Translations under genes and position numbers: made by a program | Assembly (NCBI GenBank): GCA_947505995.1 | Contig: CANNNB010000090.1 | Location: 1 to 8,687 of the forward strand | Direction: 5' to 3' | From: Comamonadaceae bacterium | Lineage (GTDB): Bacteria > Pseudomonadota > Gammaproteobacteria > Burkholderiales > Burkholderiaceae | DNA length: 8,687 bases | Shown here: positions 1-6,873 of the stretch, piece by piece | Numbering within the stretch: the stretch's first letter is position 1 | Layout: every line of letters begins with the position of its first letter | The notes under the pieces: model-generated | What the model was told of the DNA's origin: nothing | The model's input: the letters and a program-made list of their open reading frames with translations, nothing else | Database searches by the model: none

Positions 1-501
1 CAGTTCACTTACTTCCAACAAGTGGGCGGCATTGATTGCAAACCCATTACCGGCGAAATTACCTATGGCCTTGAGCGCTTGGCCATGTACCTTCAAGAAG
101 TCGACAACGTCTACAACTTAAAGTGGACCGACACCCTCAGCTATGGCGATGTGTACCACCAAAACGAAGTCGAGCAATCGACGTACAACTTTGAACATGC
201 CGATGCCGAGTTCTTGTTCACTGCGTTTTCTGCTTACGAAAAACAAGCGCAGCATCTCATTGGCACCCAATTGGCTTTGCCCGCGTACGAGCAAGTCCTC
301 AAGGCTGCGCACACCTTCAACTTGCTCGACGCCCGCGGCGCCATCAGTGTCACTGAGCGTGCGGCCTACATTGGCCGCATTCGCAATTTGGCGCGTGCTG
401 TCGCCCAAAGTTATTGGGAAAGTCGCGAGCGATTGGGCTTCCCCATGGCGCCTCGCGAGTGGGTTGAACAGTTGAACGCCTTGAGCAAGAAGGCTGCCTG
501 A
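1..501 (+). CDS. glyQ: Glycyl-tRNA synthetase alpha subunit, 3' part (5' end outside window)
   Basis: GlyQ is the catalytic alpha subunit of the bacterial alpha2beta2 glycyl-tRNA synthetase, which charges tRNA-Gly in the cytoplasm. The frame is open from base 1, so the gene starts upstream. The visible 166 residues are the C-terminal part of a protein usually about 300 residues long. They open with the family-typical [16 protein letters not shown] stretch, followed by [14 protein letters not shown], part of the class II aminoacylation core. The remainder is the helical C-terminal region ending in [13 protein letters not shown] at 22-24 lies inside the conserved core and is not the start. The stop is TGA at 499-501. 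The partner subunit glyS begins 14 bases later, which fits co-translation of the two subunits. Nothing appears broken in the visible part. Confidence 0.97.
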   Translation, partial: QFTYFQQVGGIDCKPITGEITYGLERLAMYLQEVDNVYNLKWTDTLSYGDVYHQNEVEQSTYNFEHADAEFLFTAFSAYEKQAQHLIGTQLALPAYEQVLKAAHTFNLLDARGAISVTERAAYIGRIRNLARAVAQSYWESRERLGFPMAPREWVEQLNALSKKAA

Positions 502-515
502 AGGCAAGAATTAAA

Positions 516-2648
516 ATGACACATCAAAACCTTCTGGTTGAATTGTTTGTAGAAGAGTTGCCGCCCAAGGCACTCAAAAAATTGGGCGAATCTTTTGCCA
601 ACGTGCTGTTTGATCAATTGCGCGATGCAGGCCTTACCGCTGCAAACTCACAAGTCACGCCCTTTGCTTCACCACGCCGTTTGGCAGCGCATGTCACGCA
701 AGTGGCGGCGCAAGCTGACGACAAAGCCGTGCAACAAAAACTCATGCCAGTTACGGTGGGCCTAGATGCCAGTGGCAACGCCACACCTGCCTTGCTTAAA
801 AAAATGCAGGCTCTGGGGGCTGATGTTGCCAACCCTGCCGCGCTGGTAGCGTCGCTCAAGCGCGCGCCTGATGGCAAAGCAGAAGCTTTGTTTTACGACA
901 GCGTAGCCAAGGGGGCCACGCTCTTGCAAGGTTTGCAAAAGGCTTTGGACGAGGCGCTGGCAAAGTTGCCCATTCCCAAAGTCATGACCTACCAATTGGA
1001 AACAGATTGCGAACTGCCCGGTTGGACCAGTGTCAACTTTGTAAGGCCTGCGCATGGCTTGGTGGCCTTGCATGGATCGCAAGTGGTGCCTGTTAAAACA
1101 TTGGGCTTGAAGGCCGGCCAGCAAACGCATGGTCATCGCTTTGAAGCCAACGTGTCGCCCTTGATCATTCAAGATGCCGACAGTTATGCCGCTACGCTTG
1201 CGCGCGATGGCGCCGTCATTGCCAGCTTTGCAGAACGCCGCGCAGAAATTGTGAAACAACTTCATGCTGCTGCTGCCAAAGTAGGGGGTGGCGTCAAAGC
1301 CATTGAAGACGAAGCTTTGCTAGATGAAGTGACTGCTTTGGTCGAACGCCCCAATGTGCTCACCTGCGAATTTGAAAAACAGTTTTTGGAAGTGCCGCAG
1401 GAATGTTTGATTTTGACCATGAAGGCCAATCAAAAATATTTTCCGCTGCTAAACTCTGAAGGCAAGCTCACGCACCAGTTCTTGGTGGTCAGCAACATTT
1501 CTCCACCAGATGCCAGTGCTGTCATTGGTGGCAACGAACGTGTGGTGCGCCCGCGTTTGGCCGATGCCAAATTCTTCTTTGACCAAGACCGCAAAAAAAC
1601 TTTGGCGTCGCGCGTTGAAGGTTTGAACAAAGTTGTGTATCACAACAAATTGGGCACGCAAGGCGAGCGCATGGCGCGTGTGCGCGGCATTGCCAAAGCT
1701 TTGGGACAGGCCTTGGGCGGCAACGAATTGGCGCAAGCCGCTGACACCGCAGCCCAGTTGGCCAAAACCGACTTGCTCACCGACATGGTGGGCGAGTTTC
1801 CTGAGTTGCAGGGCATTATGGGCGGCTACTATGCGCGCCATGATGGTTTGAGCAATGACATTGCCGATGCCATTGAAGACCACTACCGCCCGCGCTTTGC
1901 GGGCGATGAATTGCCACGCAACCAGGTTGGCTTGGTGGTGGCCTTGGCCGACAAACTAGAGACTTTGGTGGGCATGTTTGGCATTGGCAATTTGCCCAGT
2001 GGCGACAAAGACCCCTTTGCTTTGCGCCGTCATGCATTGGGCGTCATTCGCATGCTGATGGATAAAGACTTGGCGCTCGATTGGCGTCAATTGCTGGCGC
2101 TGGCCGTGCCTGTGTTTGGCGACAAAATCACCGATCCCTCCGAAGCTTTAACCAGCTTCTTGTTTGACCGCTTGTCGGGGTCATTGCGCGAGCAAGGCTT
2201 TAGCGCTCAAGAAGTCGACGCCGTCTTGGTTTTGCATCCTGCACGCTTGGGCCAAGTTCCCAAACTGCTGGCGGCGGTGCGCGCGTTTGCTGCATTGCCC
2301 GAAAGCCCCGCATTGGCCGCTGCCAACAAACGCATTGGCAATATTTTGAAAAAGGCCGACGAAGTCGATGCGCATGTCAATCCTGCCTTGCTCAAAGAAA
2401 CAGCCGAGCAAGATTTGCATCACGCCATGCAGCGTTTGCTGCCTGAGTCAGAAGCATTGTTCAATGCGGGCGACTACACTGCCTCGCTGCAAACCTTGGC
2501 CGCACTGCGTTCGCCGGTTGACGCCTTCTTTGACGACGTCATGGTCAATGCCGAAGAAATGGATGTGCGCTTGAACCGTCAAGGTTTGCTCAAATGTTTG
2601 CATGTGGCCATGAACCGCGTGGCCGATTTGTCGCGGTTGGCATCATGA
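516..2648 (+). CDS. glyS: Glycyl-tRNA synthetase beta subunit
   Basis: GlyS is the large beta subunit of the tetrameric glycyl-tRNA synthetase and is needed for tRNA-Gly recognition. The 710-residue protein is close to the usual ~690-700 length. It begins with the canonical LLVELFVEELPPKALKKL. Conserved blocks follow in order: MKANQKYFPL (near residue 305), GGNERVVRPRLADAKFFF (near 340-360), VYHNKLGTQGERM (from about 373), MVGEFPELQGIMGGYYA (from 424), GDKDPFALRRHALG (from 496) and, in the C-terminal DALR-type anticodon-binding region, MDVRLNRQGLLKCLHVAMNRV (from 682). The ATG at 516 is preceded by a weak AAGG at 501-504 and gives the standard N-terminus. The TGA stop overlaps the gmhB start as ATGA at 2645-2648. 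The gene is intact. Function is assigned from strong family resemblance rather than a database search. Confidence 0.98.
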   Translation: MTHQNLLVELFVEELPPKALKKLGESFANVLFDQLRDAGLTAANSQVTPFASPRRLAAHVTQVAAQADDKAVQQKLMPVTVGLDASGNATPALLKKMQALGADVANPAALVASLKRAPDGKAEALFYDSVAKGATLLQGLQKALDEALAKLPIPKVMTYQLETDCELPGWTSVNFVRPAHGLVALHGSQVVPVKTLGLKAGQQTHGHRFEANVSPLIIQDADSYAATLARDGAVIASFAERRAEIVKQLHAAAAKVGGGVKAIEDEALLDEVTALVERPNVLTCEFEKQFLEVPQECLILTMKANQKYFPLLNSEGKLTHQFLVVSNISPPDASAVIGGNERVVRPRLADAKFFFDQDRKKTLASRVEGLNKVVYHNKLGTQGERMARVRGIAKALGQALGGNELAQAADTAAQLAKTDLLTDMVGEFPELQGIMGGYYARHDGLSNDIADAIEDHYRPRFAGDELPRNQVGLVVALADKLETLVGMFGIGNLPSGDKDPFALRRHALGVIRMLMDKDLALDWRQLLALAVPVFGDKITDPSEALTSFLFDRLSGSLREQGFSAQEVDAVLVLHPARLGQVPKLLAAVRAFAALPESPALAAANKRIGNILKKADEVDAHVNPALLKETAEQDLHHAMQRLLPESEALFNAGDYTASLQTLAALRSPVDAFFDDVMVNAEEMDVRLNRQGLLKCLHVAMNRVADLSRLAS

Positions 2649-3208
2649 AACTGGTCATTCTTGATCGCGATGGCACCATCAATTACGACAGTGATGAGTA
2701 CATCAAAAGTCCTGAAGAATGGCGTGCATTGCCGGGCGCTCTGGAGGCCATCAGTCGCTTGAACCACGCGGGCTACCACGTTGTCATTGCCACCAACCAA
2801 TCGGGGCTTGGCCGTGGCTTGATGGATGTGGCTGCCATGAACGCCATTCACAAACGCATGCTCAAACAACTGGCAGCGGTGGGCGGGCGTGTAGACGCCA
2901 TTTTTTATTGCCCGCATACGCCAACAGATGGATGCAATTGCCGCAAACCCATGCCAGGTTTGATTGAACAAATAGCCGAGCGATTTGGTTTAGAAATGCA
3001 GGGCGTTTCGTTTGTGGGAGACACCCTGAACGACATGAAAGCGGCAGAGGCAGCCGGCTGCGTGCCGCATTTGGTTTTAACGGGCAAGTCTGAAAGCTTG
3101 CGCGGGAAGCCACTGCCGCCCATGTTTCCAGTTGGCACACTCATGCACACAGACCTCAACGCCTTTGTCGATGTGCTCTTGAAAAAATCGCTGGAACCTG
3201 CGCCATGA
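2645..3208 (+). CDS. gmhB: D-glycero-beta-D-manno-heptose-1,7-bisphosphate 7-phosphatase
   Basis: GmhB removes the C7 phosphate of heptose 1,7-bisphosphate, a cytoplasmic step towards ADP-heptose for the LPS inner core. The 187-residue product has the HAD layout. DRDGT (D7 nucleophile, D9 acid/base) comes first, then ATNQSG (49-54, motif II), RKP (100-102, lysine of motif III) and GDTLND (125-130, acidic motif IV). A CPH...CNC cluster (C89, H91, C97, C99) matches the GmhB structural zinc site, with a shorter loop than in E. coli GmhB. The open frame extends upstream to an ATG at 2594, but that would add 17 residues overlapping glyS without family resemblance. The ATG at 2645 puts the HAD motif at the proper N-terminus and makes an ATGA overlap with glyS. 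There is no clear Shine-Dalgarno, so translation is probably coupled to glyS. A histidinol-phosphatase-like role is the main alternative. Confidence 0.94.
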   Translation: MKLVILDRDGTINYDSDEYIKSPEEWRALPGALEAISRLNHAGYHVVIATNQSGLGRGLMDVAAMNAIHKRMLKQLAAVGGRVDAIFYCPHTPTDGCNCRKPMPGLIEQIAERFGLEMQGVSFVGDTLNDMKAAEAAGCVPHLVLTGKSESLRGKPLPPMFPVGTLMHTDLNAFVDVLLKKSLEPAP

Positions 3209-3945
3209 ACTTCATTCGTTCACTCATTCACATGCTGTGGATGACCGTCACGGTCATCCCTTGGGCTTTGGTGGTGGTGTTTGCTTCGATGTTCATCAGC
3301 AGCAGCCGTTTGTATTGGTGGTGCGCAGCGTGGCTTCGCAATGCCATCAACAGTGGCACTTTCATTTTGGGCATTGAGAACCGCATCACGGGCATGGAAA
3401 ATTTGCCCATTGGCGAAAAAGATCCCGTCATCTTGTTGGTCAAGCACCAGTCCACATGGGAGACTTTTTTAATGCCGGCCATCATGCCGCACCCTTTGGC
3501 CTATGTGTTCAAAAAAGAATTGCTCAGCGTGCCATTTTTTGGGTGGGCCATGGGACGCATGGACATGATTCACATCGACCGCAGTCAACGTGCGCAGGCG
3601 TTTACCAAAGTTGTGACGCAAGGCAAACGCCTCATGGATCAGGGCGTTTGGGTCATCATGTTTCCTGAAGGCACACGCATACCGCGTGGCCAAAAAGGTG
3701 TTTACAAAACGGGCGGTACGCGCTTGGCCATTGAGGCAGGTGTGCCCGTCATTCCAATTGCTGTCACCTCTGCCAAATGTTGGCCCACCAAGGCCTTTGT
3801 GAAGAAACCTGGCATTGTCGACATCTCCATTGGCAAAGTCATTTCCAGCGAAGGCCGGCAACCCGAAGAGTTGATGCAAGAGGTGGAAGATTGGATTGAA
3901 TCGGAAATGCGCCGGCTTGATCCTGAGGCTTATTCAGACGCTTGA
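3205..3945 (+). CDS. plsC: 1-acyl-sn-glycerol-3-phosphate acyltransferase (PlsC-type)
   Basis: This enzyme family transfers an acyl chain to lysophosphatidic acid to give phosphatidic acid, the phospholipid precursor, at the cytoplasmic face of the inner membrane. The 246-residue protein starts with a hydrophobic segment at about residues 7-31, a likely membrane anchor. The acyltransferase motifs follow in order: KHQSTWE (80-86, HX4E rather than the textbook HX4D), GRMDMIHIDR (117-126), FPEGTR (153-158) and VPVIPIA (180-186). The Glu in motif I is, as far as I recall, common in this proteobacterial subgroup, so I do not read it as loss of activity. The start overlaps the gmhB stop as ATGA at 3205-3208, with only a weak GGAA upstream, implying coupled translation. 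Another lysophospholipid or lipid A-type acyl acceptor cannot be excluded from sequence alone. Confidence 0.93.
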   Translation: MNFIRSLIHMLWMTVTVIPWALVVVFASMFISSSRLYWWCAAWLRNAINSGTFILGIENRITGMENLPIGEKDPVILLVKHQSTWETFLMPAIMPHPLAYVFKKELLSVPFFGWAMGRMDMIHIDRSQRAQAFTKVVTQGKRLMDQGVWVIMFPEGTRIPRGQKGVYKTGGTRLAIEAGVPVIPIAVTSAKCWPTKAFVKKPGIVDISIGKVISSEGRQPEELMQEVEDWIESEMRRLDPEAYSDA

Positions 3946-3958
3946 GATAAGTACAACC

Positions 3959-4816
3959 ATGCGCAACCCGCTTCAACTGGTTCTTGATTTTTTAAGCCCG
4001 CCACCTGAGCCTGCGCCTACTTCAGTTCGCAAAGCTCGGCCAACTGTTTCTACTTTGCCCTTGTCGCCTTTGTCCCAGTCGCAAGGCGAAGTTGCCATCG
4101 CGCACCCCAGGGCCAACCGCGAGACAGTGTTGGAGGGCATGCGCGTGGCTTATTTGTTCCAGCGCGTGCGTCGTCGCTCTATTGGTTTTGTGGTGGGGCC
4201 AGATGGGCTTGAAGTGCGAGCGCCCAAGTGGGTTACCTTGAAAGAAGTGGAATTGGGCCTGCAAGAGCGCGGCGAGTGGGTGCTGCGCAAGTGGGCTGAA
4301 TTGCAAGAGAAGCAAAAAAACATTCGGCAAATTGAATGGCGTGAAGGTGCAAGTTTGGACTATTTGGGCGCGCCCATTCACTTGCAATTAAGCCCTCAAA
4401 ATGGTCGAAGTGAGCTGAATGACCAACACCAACTGCTGCTGGCCTTGCCACACAGCGCTGAAGCGTCGCAAATTAGAGATGCTGTGCAAGCTTGGTTAAT
4501 GCGAGAAGCCAAAACATTGTTTGAACGACGGCTTAATCACTTTGCGCCTTTGATGGGCGTGCAGTGGCGGCGTTTGAGTTTGTCCAATGCGGGTTCACGT
4601 TGGGGCAGTGCGCGCGTTGATGGCGCCATTCGCTTGAACTGGCGCCTCATTCATTTAAAGCCGGAAGCCATTGACTATGTGGTGGTGCACGAGTTGGCGC
4701 ATTTGCATGAAATGAACCACAGCCCAGCTTTTTGGAAAGTGGTGTCGGACATCTTGCCCGATCACCACGAACGGCGCAAAGCTTTGCAAAAAGAAAATTT
4801 GGCGAATTGGGCTTGA
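3959..4816 (+). CDS. YgjP/DUF45-type zinc metallopeptidase
   Basis: The 285-residue product belongs to the YgjP-like (DUF45, SprT/WLM-like) family of predicted zinc metallopeptidases, whose substrates are mostly unknown. The diagnostic C-terminal block is VVHELAHLHEMNHSPAFW: H244 and H248 of HExxH bind zinc, E245 is the likely catalytic base, and H254 is the likely third ligand. The conserved SRWGSA (213-218) and INWR-like RLNWRL (225-230) precede it. The N-terminal ~55 residues are low-complexity, rich in Pro and Ser, and look disordered. No signal peptide is visible, so the protein is probably cytoplasmic. The frame is open up to an ATG at 3896 inside plsC, but the ATG at 3959, 13 bases after the plsC stop, is more plausible. 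The ribosome site (GAGATAAG around 3944-3951) is weak. It is probably the last gene of the glyQ-plsC transcript. Confidence 0.85.
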   Translation: MRNPLQLVLDFLSPPPEPAPTSVRKARPTVSTLPLSPLSQSQGEVAIAHPRANRETVLEGMRVAYLFQRVRRRSIGFVVGPDGLEVRAPKWVTLKEVELGLQERGEWVLRKWAELQEKQKNIRQIEWREGASLDYLGAPIHLQLSPQNGRSELNDQHQLLLALPHSAEASQIRDAVQAWLMREAKTLFERRLNHFAPLMGVQWRRLSLSNAGSRWGSARVDGAIRLNWRLIHLKPEAIDYVVVHELAHLHEMNHSPAFWKVVSDILPDHHERRKALQKENLANWA

Positions 4817-4833
4817 TCAAATTTTTAATTTGA
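4817..4833. terminator. AT-rich inverted repeat between convergent genes
   Basis: TCAAATT (4817-4823) and AATTTGA (4827-4833) form a perfect 7-bp inverted repeat with a TTT loop. It starts directly after the metallopeptidase stop (TGA 4814-4816) and ends 10 bases short of the stop of the opposing gene. Its place between two gene ends suggests a bidirectional transcription end. The stem is nearly all A/T and there is no flanking run of T, so it is a weak terminator candidate at best. Termination is inferred from position only. Confidence 0.35.
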
Positions 4834-4843
4834 ATGCTTGGCG

Positions 4844-5626
4844 TCATTTATTTTTTGACCCAAATAGCCCTGCAATTCCTTTTGAACGAAGTCGGAGATT
4901 GCTTTCTTCTTTTGCCTTAAGGCATCTATTTCTGATCTCGTTAGACGTGCGGAATCCAACAAGGTATTGGGCTTCATTGGCTGTGAGTGCGTCGATGTTG
5001 ATGCCGAAGATTTCGATGATTTCATTGACGAACCTCTCTTTCAGAATTCTCAGTGTTTTTCGATCAGGACTGAAAGATTTGTTTCTTCCAGCATTGACCA
5101 TAACGGCAATACCACTCACAAAACCACCGTTGAGTTGAATATAGTGCGCCAACTCGGCAAGCGTAGTTCCAAAGTTGACGACATCATCAACTAGAACATA
5201 GTTTGCACCTACCTGAACAGGACCTTCAAATTCAGGTCGGAGAATGAGGCGCTGCATGGGATCGGCACCAGTATGGTATACCTTTGTGACTTGCACAAGG
5301 TCTTTGTCAGCGGTTGCCTTACATAAGAATGCAAACACTTCAGCCAATACTTGCGGTATGGCATTGTCGCCAGAAGTTTCTCTGGCAAACGGAGAAACAA
5401 ATATATTGCTTTTGTTAAATCGAATGCTGTTTTTTTCAATCGCACCCCATGCAAGATCTGAGATTAAGTTAAGGGCTGAATGGAAATTTCCTGCTTTTGC
5501 CTCTTGGTAGTCGGGGTGTTGCTTAAGGACTGAGTGGTCATCAAAAATCGATAAAACCAAGATGCCTATAGGGACGGGTAAATACCTGATGGAATTTAAA
5601 GTACTTGAAAATTGAAATACATTCAT
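4844..5626 (-). CDS. Phosphoribosyltransferase-fold protein of unknown role, AT-rich
   Basis: This is a 260-residue protein whose specific family I do not recognise. The central segment VLVDDVVNFGTTLAEL (144-159) matches the PRPP-binding loop of type I phosphoribosyltransferases (hydrophobic strand, D147-D148, then a glycine/threonine phosphate loop). The usual TTG part reads NFG here. YHTGADPMQRL (117-127) and YIQLNGGFVSGIAVMVNAGR (162-181) fit the flanking strands and helix. About 110 residues precede this core, including an acidic-aromatic stretch HPDYQEAKAGNFHSALNLI (37-55). The tail (from about 234) is rich in Lys and Arg. No signal peptide or clear membrane segment is seen. The start at 5624-5626 has no good Shine-Dalgarno. 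The gene is complete, reads in the same direction as the MBL gene 50 bases upstream of it, and is markedly more AT-rich than its neighbours, suggesting transfer. The enzymatic substrate is unknown; a regulatory or defence-related role is possible but unsupported. Confidence 0.75.
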   Translation of the reverse strand: MNVFQFSSTLNSIRYLPVPIGILVLSIFDDHSVLKQHPDYQEAKAGNFHSALNLISDLAWGAIEKNSIRFNKSNIFVSPFARETSGDNAIPQVLAEVFAFLCKATADKDLVQVTKVYHTGADPMQRLILRPEFEGPVQVGANYVLVDDVVNFGTTLAELAHYIQLNGGFVSGIAVMVNAGRNKSFSPDRKTLRILKERFVNEIIEIFGINIDALTANEAQYLVGFRTSNEIRNRCLKAKEESNLRLRSKGIAGLFGSKNK

Positions 5627-5676
5627 CGCCCATTTTGAGAGCGAAGCGTTAGTTTAAGAACTTACATTGAAAGACA

Positions 5677-6792
5677 TTAACTCAAAGTTTGAAACCGCCA
5701 AACACCCACTTCATCTTTAAAGCGCTTCATCTTGCCTTCATACCAAAGGGCATGCAAATGCGCCACCGATTCGCCGATGGCAAAGGTGGTTTGGTGAAAA
5801 TCCAAAGGGCGTTTGAAGATGACTTTGAGCATGTCATGAGCGCTGCCGGCGCGTTCCTTGCAAGCTTCTAAAACTTCATCCAAACGATCTTCATGGTGCT
5901 TGAGCAATTGGGCTGTGCGAGTGTGCAAACCTACAAAAGGCCTGCCATGTGATGGCAAGACCAATGTGTCTGCGGGCAGCACATCAAATTTTTTCAATGA
6001 GCGCATGAACAAAGCCAAAGCATTGGCCTCGGGCTCTTGGGCGTAGACACTCACGTTGGTTGAAATTTTGGGCAAGACCATGTCGCCGCTGATCAGCACC
6101 TTGGCACTTGGTGAGTAAAGCGCCATGTGCTCTGGCGAATGCCCCCAACCACTCATGCACTGCCAGGTGTTTTCTCCGATTTGAATTTGACTGCCTTCCA
6201 TAAGGCGGTGATACGACTCGGGCACACGGGGCACCATATTGGCGTAGTAAGACACGCGAGCCTGAACTTGTTGTTGGTCTGTAGGGTCGTTCCAGCCGTG
6301 TTCTGCAAAGAACTTTTGAGTGCTGACACCGCCAAAATTGGAGCCGCCCGTGCTGGCCAATAAGGCGGCTTGGTATTCGGTGGCATTCATGTACAAAGGG
6401 GCATTGAAATGCTGGCACAGCCAATGCGCCAAACCCACGTGGTCGGGGTGCATGTGGGTTACCACCACGCGCAAGATGGGCAAGCCCTTCATGGGGCCTG
6501 CAAACACTTGGCGCCAGGCCTCTTGCGTGCCTGGGTTGGTCACGCCGCAATCTACCGCGGTCCAGCCATGCCGCACACCCGTAGGCGTCTCCTCGGTGTC
6601 TGCCAAGAGCCATAAGTTGATATGGTCCAACGCAAACGGCAAGCTCATGCGAATCCACAGAACGCCGGGGGCAACTTCCAAGGCATGGCCTAGCTCAGGC
6701 AAAGTGGTGCCCAAAGGAAAACTAAAGGCTTTTTCGCCTGCGAGCAGGTCGGCTGGGCTGACTTTTGGGCTTGGAGGGACAGTTTGGTTCAT
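5677..6792 (-). CDS. Metallo-beta-lactamase-fold hydrolase
   Basis: The 371-residue protein has the full metal site of the MBL superfamily: THMHPDH (112-118; H113, H115, D117, H118), GHSPEH (217-222; H218), SGDMVLP (235-241; D237) and LPSHG (279-283; H282). This is the ligand set of glyoxalase II-like dinuclear hydrolases. The C-terminal ~70 residues, ending in ESVAHLHALWYEGKMKRF and VWRF, resemble the winged-helix tail found in LACTB2-like members. No signal peptide is seen, so it is probably cytoplasmic. Substrates of this subgroup are not fixed by sequence; a thioester or other ester is plausible. It is transcribed divergently from the LiuR-like regulator, and its start lies 34 bases from the palindromic operator, so regulation with the liu genes is likely. 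The ATG at 6790-6792 lacks a strong Shine-Dalgarno. A true antibiotic-degrading beta-lactamase is unlikely. Confidence 0.88.
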   Translation of the reverse strand: MNQTVPPSPKVSPADLLAGEKAFSFPLGTTLPELGHALEVAPGVLWIRMSLPFALDHINLWLLADTEETPTGVRHGWTAVDCGVTNPGTQEAWRQVFAGPMKGLPILRVVVTHMHPDHVGLAHWLCQHFNAPLYMNATEYQAALLASTGGSNFGGVSTQKFFAEHGWNDPTDQQQVQARVSYYANMVPRVPESYHRLMEGSQIQIGENTWQCMSGWGHSPEHMALYSPSAKVLISGDMVLPKISTNVSVYAQEPEANALALFMRSLKKFDVLPADTLVLPSHGRPFVGLHTRTAQLLKHHEDRLDEVLEACKERAGSAHDMLKVIFKRPLDFHQTTFAIGESVAHLHALWYEGKMKRFKDEVGVWRFQTLS

Positions 6793-6825
6793 GGCAATTC
6801 TGAGTTTGGGAAAAATCCCGCAGAC

Positions 6826-6851
6826 AATTGACGTTTACGTTAACGTCAATT
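6826..6851. promoter_or_regulatory. Palindromic operator, probably for the LiuR-like MerR regulator
   Basis: The arms AATTGACGTT (6826-6835) and AACGTCAATT (6842-6851) are exact reverse complements. The 6-base centre TACGTT also pairs at its inner ACGT, leaving one mismatched pair in 26 bases. It sits between the divergent MBL and MerR genes. MerR-family dimers typically bind such dyads in the promoter spacer, and ACGT-containing palindromes are, from memory, typical of LiuR sites in proteobacteria. Binding here would cover the -35 and spacer of the rightward promoter and could also control the leftward gene. Binding by the neighbouring regulator is inferred. Confidence 0.75.
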
Positions 6852-6856
6852 ACAGT
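6828..6856 (+). promoter_or_regulatory. Putative sigma70 promoter of the liuR-thioesterase-ivd operon
   Basis: TTGACG (6828-6833, five of six matches to the -35 consensus) is followed after exactly 17 bases by TACAGT (6851-6856, four of six matches to the -10 consensus). The palindromic operator fills the spacer and overlaps the -35. Transcription would begin near 6863, leaving a leader of about 85 bases before the regulator start. With normal 17-bp spacing the bound regulator would more likely repress than twist-activate. A comparable leftward promoter could not be assigned: the mirror-image TTGACG exists, but the matching -10 (TGTCTG) is poor. Confidence 0.6.
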
Positions 6857-6873
6857 TGGGGCATTGTAAGTCG

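Noticed and set aside
762..1265. Long open frame antisense to glyS
   Set aside because: It lies wholly inside the conserved glyS coding region, has no recognisable domain, and is explained by the codon bias of the true frame.
2594..2644. Upstream ATG start for gmhB
   Set aside because: It would add 17 residues that do not fit the family, and the ATG at 2645 gives the standard HAD N-terminus and an ATGA junction.
3445..3462. HX4E instead of HX4D in the acyltransferase as possible inactivation
   Set aside because: All other motifs are intact, and Glu at this place is, as far as I recall, common in this proteobacterial subgroup.
3896..3958. Upstream ATG start for the metallopeptidase inside plsC
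   Set aside because: It would give a 50-base overlap with plsC and an unlikely N-terminus; the ATG at 3959 is better placed.
4967..5194. Open frames on the + strand opposite the phosphoribosyltransferase-like gene
   Set aside because: The - strand frame is longer and has a recognisable PRPP-loop motif; the + frames have no start context or motif.
5627..5676. Integron attC-like remnant or attachment site next to the AT-rich gene (GCGTTAG at about 5647-5653)
   Set aside because: The core does not fit the GTTRRRY rule, no partner core or imperfect stem is found on either side of the gene, and no integrase is present.
5984..6658. 224-codon open frame on the same strand as the MBL gene but in another frame
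   Set aside because: The overlapping MBL frame carries all catalytic motifs; this one has Arg/His-rich low-quality composition and no motif.
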